Assembly: GCF_010448835.1 (NCBI RefSeq)
Contig: NZ_CP048409.1
Location: 4,567,501-4,631,500, forward strand
Origin: Draconibacterium halophilum
GTDB taxonomy: Bacteria > Bacteroidota > Bacteroidia > Bacteroidales > Prolixibacteraceae
Direction of reading: 5' to 3'
Length of the DNA: 64,000 nt
Below the pieces are notes generated by a model that saw nothing but the letters and a program-made list of their open reading frames with translations, was not told the origin of the DNA and searched no databases. How positions within the stretch are numbered: the stretch's first letter is position 1; each line of letters begins with the position of its first letter. Below, piece after piece: positions 7,226 through 16,217 of the stretch. Both the position numbers and the translations under genes were made by a program.

Positions 7226-10174
7226 ATGAAACCAACACCTAATATATTTTTACTTCTTATATTTTTTGTTCTGTTATTAGCAAACGATTCTTCTGCACAA
7301 GAACCTCCATTTTTCCAGTTTAAAGATGATGAGTGGGTAACACAGCAACTCGAAAAAATGAGTTTGGAAGAACGGATCGCCCAGCTAATGATGATAACGG
7401 TTTATCCGAAACAAAACGAGGCCAGCAAGGCAATTTATAAGAAAAGAATACAGCAGTGGAAACCGGGTGGAATTTTGATAATGCAAGGTTCGCCGGCAAA
7501 AACGGCCGACTGGATTAACCAGTTCCAGGAAGCTTCTGAAACACCACTTTTAGTTGCTATCGACGGCGAATGGGGACCTGCCATGCGAACCGATAGCACA
7601 ATTGTTTATCCGTATGCGCAATCGTTGGGCGCTGTTCAAGATAGTTCTATACTCTATCAAATGGGACATGATTTTGCCAGCCAGTTAAAACGAATGGGTA
7701 TTCAAATGAACTTTGCGCCGGTTGCCGACATTAATACCAATCCTTTCAATCCGGTTATCGGGTTTCGTTCGTTTGGTGAGGACAAATATAGTGTGGCTCA
7801 AAAATCGTGGATGGTTGCCAAAGGAATGCAGGATAACAATGTAATTCCGGTAGCTAAACATTTTCCCGGACATGGCGACACTAAAACTGATTCGCATAAA
7901 ACACTTCCGCTCATTCCGCATTCAAAAAGCCGCATTGACAGCATTGAAAGTTTTCCATTCAGATATCTATCAAATCGGGGAATAGCAGGGATTATGTCGG
8001 GGCATTTAAATATTCCCTCGCTTGATGATTCAGGAAAAACCTCATCGCTTTCGAAAAAAGTGGTTACCGATTATTTAAAAGAGGAGATCGGTTACAAAGG
8101 TTTTGTGGTAACCGATGCTATTAACATGAAAGGCGTAGTTACCGGACCGGGAAGAGCAGAACTGGAAGCATTGATAGCCGGTAACGACATGATTGAATTT
8201 GTGGCTGATGCAGGCAAAGCTGTTGCTACAATAAAAGAGGCAGTTGCAAACGGTGAGATCAGCGAAGACGAAATAAACGAAAAATGCAGAACAGTTTTGG
8301 CGCTGAAACGCTGGGTTGGCTTAAACGAATACCAACCCACTAGTGTGGCAGATATTACTGCCGATCTGAACGCGCCTGAATACCAGGTTACCAATCGAAA
8401 ACTGATTAAACAATCGCTGACTGTTGTTGTAAATAACGACAGCACACTTCCTGTACAGGAACTTGATAAGCGAACTATTGCAACAGTAAATATTGGTGGC
8501 GCCCAAAAATCAGCCTTTCAAAGTATGTTGGCGAAATACACCAATATGGATCATTTTTGGTTACCTAAAGATGCCACAGAACAAACCTGGGCTAATCTCC
8601 GCCAAAAACTGGACAACTACAACTTTGTAATAGCCGGAATTACCGGCATCAACAAATATTCATCGAATAATTACGGCATTTCTGAAATACAGAAAAAGGC
8701 AGTTATCGACCTGGTCAATGAGCAAAATGTTGTGTTTTCAGTTTTTGGAAATGCTTACGCCTTGAAACATTTTGCCAACATCCACCATGCTGATGCTTTA
8801 ATTGTAGCTCACCAAGACAATGAACTGACTCAGAAATTGGCCGCTCAGCTTGTTTTTGGGGCGTTTAAAGCCAGCGGAAAACTTCCGGTTACTTCCGACC
8901 GACGATTTAAAGCCGGCGATGGAATGGAAGTTAATCCAAACCAAACTTTTTCATACACTATTCCAGAGGAAGCAGGAATGAGCTCAGCCATCCTGAATAG
9001 AAAAATTGACTCACTGGCCAACCTCGGCATTTCAGAAGGGGCTTACCCCGGGTGCCAGGTTATGGTTGCCAAAGGCGGACAGGTGGTCTTTCATAAATGC
9101 TTTGGTTTTCAGACCTACGACAGTATTTACCCCGTAAATATGGACAATATTTACGACTGGGCATCAGTAACAAAAGTTACCGGCCCCCTTCCGGCAATCA
9201 TGAAAATGGTTGATGAAAGAAAAATAAACATCGATGATAAGTTTAGTAAATACTGGCCCGATTTTATTGGAAGCAACAAAGAGAACCTGAGCTTCCGCGA
9301 GATCCTGGCACACCAGGCTCGTCTGGCATCGTGGATCGCTTTCTGGACCATGACCGTGCAGGAAGATGGGACACTCGACAGAAATGTATTTAAAGATCAT
9401 CCCTCGTCGAAATTTGATATTCGCGTGTCAGAACGTTTACGTATGAATCATGATTTCCGAAAAACAATGTTCGATACCATCCGAACTTCAGAGCTTGTGC
9501 CAAGGAAAAAATACTTGTATTCGGGATTGAGCTTTTACCTCTACCCCGATATTATTGAAAATCTGACTGGCACACCTTACGAATCGTATGTTAAAAATAC
9601 CTTTTACAAGCCCCTGGGCGCACAAACAATTACGTTTAATGCCTACAAACATTATCCGCTTAGCCAGATTATTCCAACCGAGGTAGACGATTTTTTCAGG
9701 ATGGAAAAAATGCGCGGTTATGTACACGATGAAGGAGCAGCAATGATGGGTGGAGTTTCCGGAAATGCCGGGCTGTTCGGATCAACAACCGATTTAGCAA
9801 AAGTATTTCAAATGTATTTGCAAAACGGATATTTTGGCGGCCGCCGTTATATCTCAAAAGCAACAATAAATGAATTTACACGCATCCAGTACCCCGAAAA
9901 TGAAAACCGAAGAGGTCTTGGTTTTGACAAACCCATGATTGATAATGATGAAAACGAACTGGAAGATGCCTATCCTGCTGTGTCGAGTAGCAAAAGCAGT
10001 TTTGGACACAGTGGCTATACCGGAACCTTTGCCTGGGCCGATCCTGACAACGGACTTCTATTCATCTTTATGTCGAACCGTGTTTACCCAACGCGAAACA
10101 ACTCAAAACTCTACGAATTAAACATTCGCACTGCCATGCATCAGGCCATTTACGACAGTATTATTTCAGAATAA
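7226..10174 (+). CDS. nagZ: GH3 beta-N-acetylglucosaminidase (NagZ-type) fused to serine beta-lactamase-like domain
   Basis: This 982-residue protein has a signal peptide ending SSAQ. Residues about 35-370 are a GH3 domain with the NagZ loop KHFPGHGDTKTDSH (near residue 211), supplying the His/Asp acid-base pair, and the nucleophile Asp in VVTDAINMKG (near residue 296). A linker domain follows. Residues about 590-980 form a class C beta-lactamase/esterase-like domain with SxxK as SVTK (Ser647), a YSG motif where YxN is usual, and HSGYTG late in the domain. NagZ enzymes cleave GlcNAc from muropeptides. In Bacillus the nagZ, namZ and beta-lactamase-like genes are separate neighbours, while here two are fused and NamZ is divergent. 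The serine-hydrolase substrate is unknown. Confidence 0.92.
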   Translation: MKPTPNIFLLLIFFVLLLANDSSAQEPPFFQFKDDEWVTQQLEKMSLEERIAQLMMITVYPKQNEASKAIYKKRIQQWKPGGILIMQGSPAKTADWINQFQEASETPLLVAIDGEWGPAMRTDSTIVYPYAQSLGAVQDSSILYQMGHDFASQLKRMGIQMNFAPVADINTNPFNPVIGFRSFGEDKYSVAQKSWMVAKGMQDNNVIPVAKHFPGHGDTKTDSHKTLPLIPHSKSRIDSIESFPFRYLSNRGIAGIMSGHLNIPSLDDSGKTSSLSKKVVTDYLKEEIGYKGFVVTDAINMKGVVTGPGRAELEALIAGNDMIEFVADAGKAVATIKEAVANGEISEDEINEKCRTVLALKRWVGLNEYQPTSVADITADLNAPEYQVTNRKLIKQSLTVVVNNDSTLPVQELDKRTIATVNIGGAQKSAFQSMLAKYTNMDHFWLPKDATEQTWANLRQKLDNYNFVIAGITGINKYSSNNYGISEIQKKAVIDLVNEQNVVFSVFGNAYALKHFANIHHADALIVAHQDNELTQKLAAQLVFGAFKASGKLPVTSDRRFKAGDGMEVNPNQTFSYTIPEEAGMSSAILNRKIDSLANLGISEGAYPGCQVMVAKGGQVVFHKCFGFQTYDSIYPVNMDNIYDWASVTKVTGPLPAIMKMVDERKINIDDKFSKYWPDFIGSNKENLSFREILAHQARLASWIAFWTMTVQEDGTLDRNVFKDHPSSKFDIRVSERLRMNHDFRKTMFDTIRTSELVPRKKYLYSGLSFYLYPDIIENLTGTPYESYVKNTFYKPLGAQTITFNAYKHYPLSQIIPTEVDDFFRMEKMRGYVHDEGAAMMGGVSGNAGLFGSTTDLAKVFQMYLQNGYFGGRRYISKATINEFTRIQYPENENRRGLGFDKPMIDNDENELEDAYPAVSSSKSSFGHSGYTGTFAWADPDNGLLFIFMSNRVYPTRNNSKLYELNIRTAMHQAIYDSIISE

Positions 10175-10434
10175 AAGCCGGCCAACAACTTCCTTTAAAA
10201 AATGTTAACAGTCTGCTTTTCGCAACCTGTTTTACAACATATAAACAAAATCTAACAACACTACCAATCAGGCAGTTACTTCTTAATAAAACCTTAAAAA
10301 CACACATAATATTCTTCTTGTGATATAACATTTAACAATACCTGTTCGTGACGCTTTCATTATTAAATTATTAATTATACTTTTAATGCACGTTCTTTAC
10401 AAATACAATAATTATTAATTAATACCACAGCGAT

Positions 10435-10686
10435 ATGGAGAAAAAAATAACATTTAACGAGCTGCGTAAAATCAAAGACAGCTTGCCTGACGGTTCTATT
10501 AAACAAATTGCGCAAGAGTTTGAAGTATCAGAACAAACCGTCAGGAATTATTTCGGAGGCGCGAATTACACAAGTGGAAAAGCAGTGGGAATACACATGG
10601 AACCAGGACCAAATGGCGGAATTGTTCTCTTGGATGATACGGCAATTCTGGAACGAGCTCAGCAATTAGTTGGCGCAGCGGTTTAA
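10435..10686 (+). CDS. Small helix-turn-helix DNA-binding protein
   Basis: This 83-residue protein is mostly an HTH: GSIKQIAQEFEVSEQTVRNYF reads as a helix, turn and recognition helix (residues 22-42), followed by a Gly-rich segment and a short acidic tail. It belongs to a conserved, uncharacterised Bacteroidota family and may be nucleoid-associated or regulatory. It has an unusually long upstream gap (260 nt) without another gene, and a strong terminator immediately follows, so it is probably a single-gene transcript. No target can be inferred. Confidence 0.8.
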   Translation: MEKKITFNELRKIKDSLPDGSIKQIAQEFEVSEQTVRNYFGGANYTSGKAVGIHMEPGPNGGIVLLDDTAILERAQQLVGAAV

Positions 10687-10710
10687 AGGAGAAAAACTAA
10701 AGATATTTAC

Positions 10711-10743
10711 AAAACTGTCCTATATTTATGGGGCAGTTTTTTT
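10711..10743 (+). terminator. Rho-independent terminator after the small HTH gene
   Basis: AAAACTGTCC pairs with GGGGCAGTTTT across a 7-8 nt loop, followed by a run of seven T. It sits 24 nt after the HTH stop codon. Confidence 0.85.
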
Positions 10744-10773
10744 ATGTATAAATATTATCTAAACCATTACCTC

Positions 10774-11568
10774 ATGAAGAAATTAACATTTTTCATTTCA
10801 ATCATTTTTTCTACAATCTTATTTAGCTCGTGCGAAGCGCCCTGGCAACCGCTGTTCAACAGCGAAGACCTTGATGGCTGGGAAACGTTTATCGGTACTC
10901 CGCTTACCGGTTTTGAACACCTTTACGAAGAGGCCACTCCAGAAAACGTTTTTAAAGTTGTTGATGTTGAAGGAGAAAAGCTTATTCACATCACCGGAGA
11001 AGTAAACGGCTCGTTGGCTACCGTCGACACTTTTGCCAACTACCACCTGGAATTGGTTTTTAAGTGGGGCGACCAGGTTTACACAAAGAGAAACAGTGGC
11101 CTGTTATATCATAGCTTTGGCGAATTTGGCGAAGCTTTAGGCTCCTGGATGACAAACATAGAATGCCAGCTGATGCACGAAAATTTGGGCGACACATACC
11201 TCATGAACAATACTTGCTGCGAAACCGAGGTAAATCAAACTGAAAATGGTTATGTTTTCACAAAAGGAGGCGAACTCACACAATTTGGAAAAGACTTTAA
11301 CGGCCCCGGAATAAAAAAAGCTGTTGATGCTGAGAATCAGCTAGGAGAATGGAATACTGTTGAACTTTACAGTTACGGCCGCACCACAGTACATTTGGTT
11401 AACGGACAGGTAACCATGATAAATACCAACACCGGAGTAAATGAAAATGGCCAGATCCGGCCACTAAGTTCAGGAAAAATACAAATTCAATCAGAAGGCG
11501 GCGACCTGTTTATCAAATCCGTTCGGGTTAAACCGATTAAGGAAATTCCTGCCGAAATCCTTCAATAA
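10774..11568 (+). CDS. DUF1080 (3-keto-disaccharide hydrolase family) lipoprotein
   Basis: The start at 10774 gives MKKLTFFISIIFSTILFSSC, a clear lipoprotein signal. The in-frame upstream start at 10744 lies within the terminator T-run of the previous gene and is rejected. DUF1080 (concanavalin-like fold) features are WQPLFNSEDLDGWE, NSGLLYH, and ECQLMHENLGDTYLMNN near the middle, ending with GKIQIQSEGG and FIKSVRVKPI. Family members bind or hydrolyse oxidised disaccharides or other glycans in the periplasm or at the surface. A hairpin terminator follows. Exact substrate unknown. Confidence 0.87.
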   Translation: MKKLTFFISIIFSTILFSSCEAPWQPLFNSEDLDGWETFIGTPLTGFEHLYEEATPENVFKVVDVEGEKLIHITGEVNGSLATVDTFANYHLELVFKWGDQVYTKRNSGLLYHSFGEFGEALGSWMTNIECQLMHENLGDTYLMNNTCCETEVNQTENGYVFTKGGELTQFGKDFNGPGIKKAVDAENQLGEWNTVELYSYGRTTVHLVNGQVTMINTNTGVNENGQIRPLSSGKIQIQSEGGDLFIKSVRVKPIKEIPAEILQ

Positions 11569-11577
11569 AAAATATTT

Positions 11578-11610
11578 TATACCCGTTTTTTAAAAAACGG
11601 GTATATTTTT
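11578..11610 (+). terminator. Terminator hairpin after DUF1080 gene
   Basis: A near-perfect inverted repeat, TATACCCGTTTTTT / AAAAAACGGGTATA, is followed by a T-run. The 3' part also reads as a -7 box, TATTTTTG (11604-11611), 28 nt before the permease ATG, so the site could both end one transcript and start the next. A matching -33 TTG is not obvious. Confidence 0.7.
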
Positions 11611-11638
11611 GCGCAAATTTTAATCGAATATAAAAATC

Positions 11639-12841
11639 ATGAGTGGTAAAACTTTACGCGATCAATTAACCTTAAAAAACACCGTGTTGGGTGTGCAGTT
11701 CTTATTTGTTGCTTTTGGTGCAACAGTTTTGGTTCCGCTACTGGTGGGAATCGACCCGGCCGTGGCCCTTTTTACGGCCGGAATAGGCACACTACTTTTT
11801 CACCTTGTTACCAAGGGGCAGGTACCGGTATTCCTCGGAAGTAGCTTTGCCTTTATTGCCCCAATTGTTGAAGCCACCAAATTATATGGCTGGCCGGGAA
11901 CACTCTCAGGGATTATTGCCGTTGGGGTAGTATATGGGATCGTTTCTACCCTGGTAAAATTACGGGGAATTACATTTGTCGAGCGTCTTTTCCCTGCTGT
12001 TGTAGTTGGCCCCATTATTTTACTGATTGGTTTATCGCTGGCATCAACAGCTGTTGATATGGCTAAAACGGATTGGACACTCGCTGTTGTTACCTTGTTT
12101 ACAGCCATTATTGTGGTAATTTTTGGGAAGAAAATGATTAAACTTATTCCCATATTTATTGCCATTGCAGTAGGGTATATCGTTGCAATAATATGGGGGA
12201 AAGTGGATTTTACCGCCGTTCAGGAGGCTGGCTGGATAACCTTACCTCAATTTACTACCCCAAAATTTAGCTGGCAAGCCATTTTATATATGATTCCGGT
12301 AGCCATTGCACCAATTATTGAACACGTTGGAGATATGTACGCCATTGGTGGTGTAGCCGAAAAGAACTTTATTGAAAAACCGGGTTTACACCGAACCTTG
12401 CTTGGCGATGGAATTGCGACTGCATTGGCTGGATTTTTTGGCGGCGTACCTAACACCACATATTCCGAAGTTACAGGAGCCATTACACTAACCAAAGTTA
12501 CCAACCCATTTATCTTGCGTGTTTCGGCAATTACGGCTATAGTATTTGCTTTTGTGGGAAAAATAAGTGGCTTTCTAAAAACTATTCCGCAAGCGGTTTT
12601 GGGTGGAATTATGCTTTTACTTTTTGGAATGATCGCCTCAATAGGTATTAAAAGCATGGTTGATTCAAAAATGGATATGGGAGAAACCCGCAACCAGGTA
12701 ATTGTTTCAATCGTTTTAACCGTTGGAATTGGTGGAGCCGTTATTTCGTATGGAACCTTTTCGCTTGCAGGTATCGGCTTGGCTGCTGCCGTTGGTATTA
12801 TTTTAAATTTGATTTTGCCAAAGACGAAAAAAGAAGAATAG
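11639..12841 (+). CDS. uraA: Uracil permease (NCS2 family)
   Basis: This 400-residue protein has about 14 membrane segments. It matches NCS2 nucleobase:proton symporters: GVQFLFVAFGATVLVPLLVG at the start, the transport-site region APIIEHVGDMYAIGG with the conserved Glu/His/Gly, and GGVPNTTYSEVTGAI, where the Asn/Thr pair is typical of UraA-like proteins. It imports uracil (possibly xanthine/uric acid) across the inner membrane. Length agrees with UraA (about 430). It is a monocistronic unit between two terminators. Confidence 0.9.
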   Translation: MSGKTLRDQLTLKNTVLGVQFLFVAFGATVLVPLLVGIDPAVALFTAGIGTLLFHLVTKGQVPVFLGSSFAFIAPIVEATKLYGWPGTLSGIIAVGVVYGIVSTLVKLRGITFVERLFPAVVVGPIILLIGLSLASTAVDMAKTDWTLAVVTLFTAIIVVIFGKKMIKLIPIFIAIAVGYIVAIIWGKVDFTAVQEAGWITLPQFTTPKFSWQAILYMIPVAIAPIIEHVGDMYAIGGVAEKNFIEKPGLHRTLLGDGIATALAGFFGGVPNTTYSEVTGAITLTKVTNPFILRVSAITAIVFAFVGKISGFLKTIPQAVLGGIMLLLFGMIASIGIKSMVDSKMDMGETRNQVIVSIVLTVGIGGAVISYGTFSLAGIGLAAAVGIILNLILPKTKKEE

Positions 12842-12859
12842 CTCAGAAATACTGACAAC

Positions 12860-12899
12860 AAAAAGGATCCGATCTGCTAAATAGGTCGGATCCTTTTTT
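12860..12899. terminator. Bidirectional terminator between uraA and the DUF4130 gene
   Basis: AAAAAGGATCCGA and TCGGATCCTTTTT form a 13-bp perfect stem with A-run on one side and T-run on the other, placed between convergent genes. It can terminate both strands. Confidence 0.85.
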
Positions 12900-12998
12900 A
12901 TCCTCATGTGTAAACTAAAAAGACTATTACGCAACAACCCTGACAATCAGCCACCTACTCATTTCTAATGGAATTAACAGATTATTCCATTTCTAAAA

Positions 12999-13772
12999 TC
13001 AGTTCGACTCCTGTTTCTCTGGTAAATACTTCCAAAAGCGCCGGGGCATATGTTGGCGTTGCAACTTTAGATTTTTTCGTTCTTCAATGTTGATGTGTTT
13101 AAAATACGAACGCCACAGTTTTTGATAAAAGTCTTCGCCCTCGTGTAACAACTCCTCTTTCACCTGACCATTGTAAGCATTAAATTGCTTTTTTGTAAGC
13201 ACCACTTCTTCTACCTTGTCGGTTCCATACAAAATACCATAGTTGCGGCGTAAATCGTAAATCAGCCAACGCTGATCGGTAAATCGTTTTTCGTAGTGGT
13301 TTATGATTAAAGGAATAACATCGTATTTGGGCTCGATACCGCAAAAATACATCCGGTCTTTGGTGCGCTGAAAACGAACAAACTGCATCATACGCATGGC
13401 TTCCTTTTTTACCTTTTGCGAAGTTTGTGTAAGATTCAGCACATCAGGATCACCATAATCGGTTTCCAGGTTAAGATGCCCGCTGAACATTCGGCGTAAG
13501 AAACGATAAATTTTCATTTCAATGCCTAATTCTTCCGACAAGAAAGCATAAAACAACAGTTGTTTGTTTTTCCCCGACAGGTGTTTTTGAATGCCCTTCC
13601 AAACCCGCTCGGCCTTTTTCGGGTCGGTAGCAATATCAATACTTTCAACAAAAAGGTAACGCTGCTCGCCATATCGCGAACAAATATCAACCGGGAAATC
13701 TTTTCGGTTGTAGCAATCGAAAACACAAGTTAAAAAACCTTCAAAAGTATTATCGTAGGTGTATATTTTCAT
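12999..13772 (-). CDS. DUF4130 (TIGR03915-type) probable DNA metabolism protein
   Basis: From the ATG at 13772 (MKIYTYDNTFEGFLTCVFDC) this is a 257-residue protein; the in-frame start at 13811 adds 13 poorly conserved residues and is rejected. The sequence matches the family that always accompanies a DNA-repair-type radical SAM protein: TYDNTFEGFLTC at the start, MMQFVRFQRTKD in the middle, and FTDQRWLIYDLRRNYGILYG. It lies 44 nt downstream of that radical SAM gene and is surely cotranscribed. Biochemical role is not established; involvement in modification or repair of DNA is from family naming and context. Confidence 0.88.
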   Translation of the reverse strand: MKIYTYDNTFEGFLTCVFDCYNRKDFPVDICSRYGEQRYLFVESIDIATDPKKAERVWKGIQKHLSGKNKQLLFYAFLSEELGIEMKIYRFLRRMFSGHLNLETDYGDPDVLNLTQTSQKVKKEAMRMMQFVRFQRTKDRMYFCGIEPKYDVIPLIINHYEKRFTDQRWLIYDLRRNYGILYGTDKVEEVVLTKKQFNAYNGQVKEELLHEGEDFYQKLWRSYFKHINIEERKNLKLQRQHMPRRFWKYLPEKQESN

Positions 13773-13816
13773 GGCTGGATACTGGATTTTTGGGTACTCT
13801 ATTCTGCACACTGCAA

Positions 13817-15106
13817 CTAATGTAACGTTGGCAGCACGGGTTTAAAATCAGTAAATAACTTTAACTGCGTGTCAAATGACTTTTTGTATTTCGAATTCAT
13901 TTCGCACAGTAATTTATGTTTTAATCGCTGAGGTTCCCACTCTGTTTTATGCACAGGCAATTCGTTGCAGGTAATAAAGTATTTAGCACGTTTCATTACA
14001 ATTCCCAGGTTTTTCAGGTGCAGCGAATTTAACCGGCGATGTTTACGCGCCAATACAATTTTTTGTGCCGACTGCACTCCAATTCCAGGAACACGCAAAA
14101 TCATTTCGTAATCATCTCGGTTAATATCCACCGGAAACAGGTGCATGTTTCGAAGTGCAAAACCCAGTTTTGGGTCCACATCCAAATCCAGAAAAGGCTG
14201 GTCTTCGCTTAAAATCTCCTCGGCTTTAAAATGATAAAAACGCATTAACCAATCACTCTGATACAGGCGATTTTCGCGTACCAGCGGCGGACGGTTAACA
14301 GCCGGCAGGCGGGCATCGTAACTATTAACGGGCAGGTAACCTGAAAAATAAACCCGTTTCAGATTTTGCTTTTTGTACAAACCCGATGACAGCAGAATGA
14401 TTTGCCGATCTGTTTCCGGCGAGGCACCAACTATTAATTGTGTGCTTTGCCCGGCCGGAGCAAATCGCGGTGCAGTGCGGTACTTTTTCCGTTCTTCTTT
14501 TGCCACAAGAATCGAATTGCGGATTTGCCCCATGGGCGTAATAATATCAGGATAGTTTTTTTCAGGTGCCAGCTTTTTCAGGTTCAGTTCTGTTGGAATT
14601 TCCATGTTTACACTCAAACGATCGGCCCAAATTCCTGCTTCGTGAATCAACTCACTACTCGCTCCCGGAATAGCTTTCAAATGAATGTAGCCGTTGTAGT
14701 TTTCTTCGTTACGCAATTTTTTAGCCACCTGTACCATGCGCTCCATGGTAAAATCAGGACTTTTAATCACCCCCGAACTCAGAAACAACCCCTCGATATA
14801 ATTACGGCGGTAAAAACCAATGGTAAGGTCCACAATTTCCTGAGCCGTAAAAGTAGCACGCGCCCGGTCGTTGGTACGGCGGTTAATACAGTAAGCACAG
14901 TCGTAAATACAATTGTTGGTCATTAATATTTTAAATAAGCTCACACAGCGGCCATCTTCGGTAAAGCTATGGCAAATGCCGCAAGCTACACCATTCCCAA
15001 TTCCCTTACTGCTGTTGGCCCGGTTACTGCCGCTCGATGCACACGACACATCATATTTTGCTGCGTCCGACAATATCTTTAGTTTTTCATGTACTGCGTC
15101 ATTCAT
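13817..15106 (-). CDS. Putative DNA modification/repair radical SAM protein
   Basis: The start at 15106 (MNDAVHEKLKILSDAAKYD) fits the family; an in-frame ATG at 15130 would add eight residues. The radical SAM cluster motif is CIYDCAYC, about 66 residues after that start. It is preceded by additional Cys pairs (CGIC, RC) that may hold another metal or structural site. The C-terminus has a helix-hairpin-helix DNA-binding motif, VPGIGVQSAQKIVLARK, as in DNA repair enzymes. It forms an operon with the DUF4130 gene and is divergent from a LexA-like regulator, which suggests DNA-damage control. Substrate unknown. Confidence 0.9.
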   Translation of the reverse strand: MNDAVHEKLKILSDAAKYDVSCASSGSNRANSSKGIGNGVACGICHSFTEDGRCVSLFKILMTNNCIYDCAYCINRRTNDRARATFTAQEIVDLTIGFYRRNYIEGLFLSSGVIKSPDFTMERMVQVAKKLRNEENYNGYIHLKAIPGASSELIHEAGIWADRLSVNMEIPTELNLKKLAPEKNYPDIITPMGQIRNSILVAKEERKKYRTAPRFAPAGQSTQLIVGASPETDRQIILLSSGLYKKQNLKRVYFSGYLPVNSYDARLPAVNRPPLVRENRLYQSDWLMRFYHFKAEEILSEDQPFLDLDVDPKLGFALRNMHLFPVDINRDDYEMILRVPGIGVQSAQKIVLARKHRRLNSLHLKNLGIVMKRAKYFITCNELPVHKTEWEPQRLKHKLLCEMNSKYKKSFDTQLKLFTDFKPVLPTLH

Positions 15107-15260
15107 AGTATTCACTTCATTTTTTGTCACTAAAAATCATTCATTGTGTTCAAAAAAAATCCCCGGCACTTCTACCAGGGATTAGGAACCTCTGTTCATT
15201 TTGGGTTTAAACATTTAGGAACATTAAGGAAATATGTTGAGTTAAAACAAATACATTTAT

Positions 15261-15301
15261 TGATAATATTATTATCATTTACGTCGATAATAAATTAATC
15301 A
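15261..15301. promoter_or_regulatory. Palindromic operator candidate for the XRE/S24 regulator
   Basis: A perfect 17-nt palindrome, TGATAATATTATTATCA, lies at 15261-15277. Exactly 24 nt further is a weaker copy (left half CGATAATA, right half ATTAATCA) at 15285-15301. Both are in the divergent gap between the radical SAM/DUF4130 operon and the LexA-like gene. Position and symmetry fit binding by a dimeric HTH repressor. Confidence 0.55.
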
Positions 15302-15329
15302 TTTATTTTTAAACTGCAAGAATAATTTT

Positions 15330-15337
15330 TACATTTG
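15330..15337 (+). promoter_or_regulatory. -7 box of the XRE/S24 regulator gene
   Basis: TACATTTG matches the Bacteroidota -7 consensus TAnnTTTG and lies 19 nt before the ATG, predicting a leader of roughly 12 nt. No clear -33 TTG is present. The palindromic sites lie just upstream. Confidence 0.4.
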
Positions 15338-15356
15338 AAGAAATAATTTTCCCCAC

Positions 15357-16157
15357 ATGAATTACTTTGGCAAGAATATCAAACTGTTACGCAAGCGAAA
15401 AAAACGTACACAAAACGAAGTGGCTGCAGCGATGGAATTAAAGCGCACCACCGTTAACGCGCTCGAAAATGCAATCAGTCAACCTACGGTTTCGCATCTT
15501 CAATCCTTTTCCAAGTATTTTGGAATTGCTATCGACACGCTGATTAATGTTGATATGCAACAATTATCAGAAAGTCAGTTTGCCGACCTGCAGAATGGTT
15601 TTGATGTGTTTATACGGGGCTCCAAATTGCGGGTTATTGCCACAACTGTAGATTCGGAAAATAACGACAATATTGAGTTTGTAAACGAAAAAGCCAAAGC
15701 CGGCTATGTAAATTGTTTTGCAGATCCGGAATACATCGGAAAATTACCGGTTTTTCAGTTGCCCTTTCTCTCGAAAGATAAAAAATACAGAGCCTTTACT
15801 ATAGAAGGCGACTCGATGCTACCTATCTCCGCCGGATCGATTGTAATTGGTGAATTCATCCAGGATTTCTACAACATTAAAAGCAACGAAGCATACATTG
15901 TTGTTACCCGCGATGATGGCATTGTTTTTAAAGTGATTGAAAATAAAATTGACGCCGAACGATCGCTACACCTGATTTCGTTAAACAAAGCATTTGAACC
16001 GTACGACATGCCAATTGCCGATGTTACCGAAGTTTGGAAATTTGTGTGTTACCTGAACACCAGCATCCCAGAACCGGAATCTGAGATTAACCTGCTGATG
16101 AAACAAATGGACGACATGCAACAGGCAATCAAAAAGCTCGGAGCAAAAATTGGTTAG
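15357..16157 (+). CDS. XRE-family HTH / S24 LexA-like autocleaving regulator
   Basis: This 266-residue protein has an XRE HTH at residues 5-60 (IKLLRKRKKRTQNEVAAAME, then LKRTTVNALENA) and a C-terminal S24 peptidase domain. The S24 parts needed for LexA-type self-cleavage are visible: a candidate Ala-Gly scissile bond at 115-116 (KAKAGYVN), catalytic Ser153 in EGDSMLP, and Lys192 in VFKVIE. The Ser-Lys spacing (39) is close to that of LexA. The short C-terminal tail is coiled-coil-like (MDDMQQAIKKLGAKIG). It is divergent from a DNA-repair radical SAM operon, with palindromic sites between, so it is probably a local damage-responsive repressor. The regulon is not proven. Confidence 0.87.
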   Translation: MNYFGKNIKLLRKRKKRTQNEVAAAMELKRTTVNALENAISQPTVSHLQSFSKYFGIAIDTLINVDMQQLSESQFADLQNGFDVFIRGSKLRVIATTVDSENNDNIEFVNEKAKAGYVNCFADPEYIGKLPVFQLPFLSKDKKYRAFTIEGDSMLPISAGSIVIGEFIQDFYNIKSNEAYIVVTRDDGIVFKVIENKIDAERSLHLISLNKAFEPYDMPIADVTEVWKFVCYLNTSIPEPESEINLLMKQMDDMQQAIKKLGAKIG

Positions 16158-16217
16158 TGCATAAGAAACTACTCTCACTTTCCTTTCGTAACTTTAGAAA
16201 AAGTTTGAAAACAGGAA

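Noticed and set aside
10175..10434. Riboswitch or ncRNA upstream of the small HTH gene
   Set aside because: The 260-nt leader is AT-rich without a conserved stem set or a terminator/antiterminator pair.
12247..12861. 204-codon reverse-strand frame
   Set aside because: It is the complement of the uracil permease gene; its hydrophobic look mirrors the membrane helices of the real gene.
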